Shown here: piece by piece, positions 5,369 through 6,074 of the stretch | Layout of the letters: each line of letters starts with the position of its first letter | Numbering within the stretch: position 1 is the stretch's first letter | Assembly (NCBI GenBank): GCA_017547975.1 | Contig: JAFYNU010000173.1 | Coordinates: 1-6,074 of the forward strand | Length of the DNA: 6,074 nt | Direction: 5' to 3' | DNA from: Clostridia bacterium | Lineage (GTDB): Bacteria > Bacillota > Clostridia > Oscillospirales > QAMX01 | Made by a program: the position numbers and the translations under genes | The notes under the pieces: generated by a model | What the model saw: only the letters and a program-made list of their open reading frames with translations | Database searches by the model: none | What the model was told of the DNA's origin: nothing

Positions 5369-6074
5369 ATGAATTACAACAAGAAGACCATTGAAGACAT
5401 CTGTGTCTCCGGTAAGAAAGTTCTCGTAAGATGCGATTTTAACGTTCCTCAGAACGATGAAGGCGTTATCACCGACGACAAGCGCATTGTTGCCGCCCTT
5501 CCCACCGTTAAGTACCTGGCCGACCAGGGCGCTAAGGTTATCCTTTGCTCCCACCTGGGCAGACCCAAGGGCGAATTCAAGATGAAATATTCCCTGGCTC
5601 CCGTAGCCGTTCGTCTTTCCGAGCTTCTGGGCAAGGAAGTTGCCATGGCTAAGGACGTCATCGGCGAAGATGCCGCCGCCAAAGCCGCTGCCCTGAAGGA
5701 CGGCGAAGTCATGCTCCTTGAAAACGTTCGCTTCCACAAGGAAGAAGAAAAGAACGACCCCGCTTTTGCTAAGGCTCTGGCTGACATGGCCGAAATCTAC
5801 GTCAACGACGCTTTCGGTACCGCTCACCGCGCCCACGCCTCCACCGCCGGTGTCGCCGATTACCTGCCCGCTGTCTGCGGCTACCTGATCGGCAAGGAAG
5901 TCGGCATCATGGGCAAGGCTCTGGAAGATCCGAAGAGACCCTTCGTCGCTATTCTTGGCGGCGCCAAGGTTTCCGATCCGATCGGCGTTATCAACAACCT
6001 CCTGGAAAAGGTCGACACCCTCATCATCGGCGGCGCTATGGCTTACACCTTCATCGTTGCCAAGGGCGGCACCG
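5369..6074 (+). CDS. pgk: phosphoglycerate kinase (5' part, runs off the window)
   Basis: This glycolytic enzyme transfers phosphate between 1,3-bisphosphoglycerate and ADP, giving 3-phosphoglycerate and ATP. The first 235 residues are present out of a usual total near 400. The N-terminal substrate domain shows VLVRCDFNVP (18-27), TDDKRIVAALPT (35-46), SHLGRPKGE (61-69), LLENVRFHKEEEKNDP (116-131) and NDAFGTAHRAHAST (146-159). The hinge to the nucleotide domain reads RPFVAILGGAKVSDPIGVI (190-208). Here the usual GGAKVxDK motif keeps its first Lys (Lys200) but has Pro204 (codon CCG, 5978-5980) in place of the second Lys. AAAGGA (5356-5361) lies 7 nt before ATG 5369, fixing the start. Frequent GCT, GTT and CTT codons, compared with the GCC/CTG-rich operon upstream, fit a highly expressed gene. 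It has its own promoter, and no gap gene lies immediately upstream. Confidence 0.97.
   Translation, partial: MNYNKKTIEDICVSGKKVLVRCDFNVPQNDEGVITDDKRIVAALPTVKYLADQGAKVILCSHLGRPKGEFKMKYSLAPVAVRLSELLGKEVAMAKDVIGEDAAAKAAALKDGEVMLLENVRFHKEEEKNDPAFAKALADMAEIYVNDAFGTAHRAHASTAGVADYLPAVCGYLIGKEVGIMGKALEDPKRPFVAILGGAKVSDPIGVINNLLEKVDTLIIGGAMAYTFIVAKGGT

Noticed and set aside
1..6074. Mobile elements, CRISPR arrays, phage or toxin-antitoxin systems
   Set aside because: No regularly spaced repeats, transposase or integrase motifs, or terminal inverted repeats were seen; the content is housekeeping plus a metabolic operon.

Overview
The window is a G+C-rich stretch from a member of the Firmicutes (Bacillota), most likely a gut-type Clostridia of the Oscillospiraceae/Ruminococcaceae kind. 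The grounds are a type A RNase P RNA, low-G+C-style promoters (near-consensus TTGNNN/TATAAT) and AGGAGG Shine-Dalgarno sites, combined with genes whose third codon positions are mostly C or G. The genus assignment is inference. All genes recognised here lie on the + strand. || Layout: positions 1-225 hold a pyrimidine-rich intergenic segment with a weak terminator-like hairpin, one tiny ORF with a strong Shine-Dalgarno site, and the rnpB promoter. Positions 226-575 are the RNase P RNA gene (rnpB), closed by its P1 helix and followed at once by a T tract. Positions 576-749 hold no protein gene. They carry a compact, strongly foldable element (about 620-710) that also ends in a closing helix plus a T-rich run, and it sits directly upstream of the next ORF. 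I could not match it to any RNA family I know. || Positions 750-5130 look like one operon of four genes: a FAD-dependent oxidoreductase of the FAD_oxidored type, an uncharacterised cytoplasmic protein that looks like an alpha/alpha toroid, a Gfo/Idh/MocA-type NAD(P)-dependent oxidoreductase, and trmL (tRNA wobble 2'-O-methyltransferase). Gaps between these genes are 12, 34 and 3 nt, and a strong intrinsic terminator follows trmL at 5140-5177. Two redox enzymes of different cofactor type flanking a toroid protein suggest a small pathway acting on a sugar, cyclitol or glycoside, perhaps through a keto intermediate. The substrate cannot be read from the sequence. || Positions 5178-5368 are intergenic, with a near-consensus sigma-A promoter at 5285-5313. 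This drives pgk (phosphoglycerate kinase, glycolysis), which starts at 5369 and runs off the window end. The visible part of pgk has one notable departure: a proline where the family normally has a nucleotide-phosphate-binding lysine in the GGAKVxDK motif. || The most interesting items are the unidentified structured RNA in front of the oxidoreductase operon, the unassigned three-gene redox cassette itself, and the Lys-to-Pro change in PGK.
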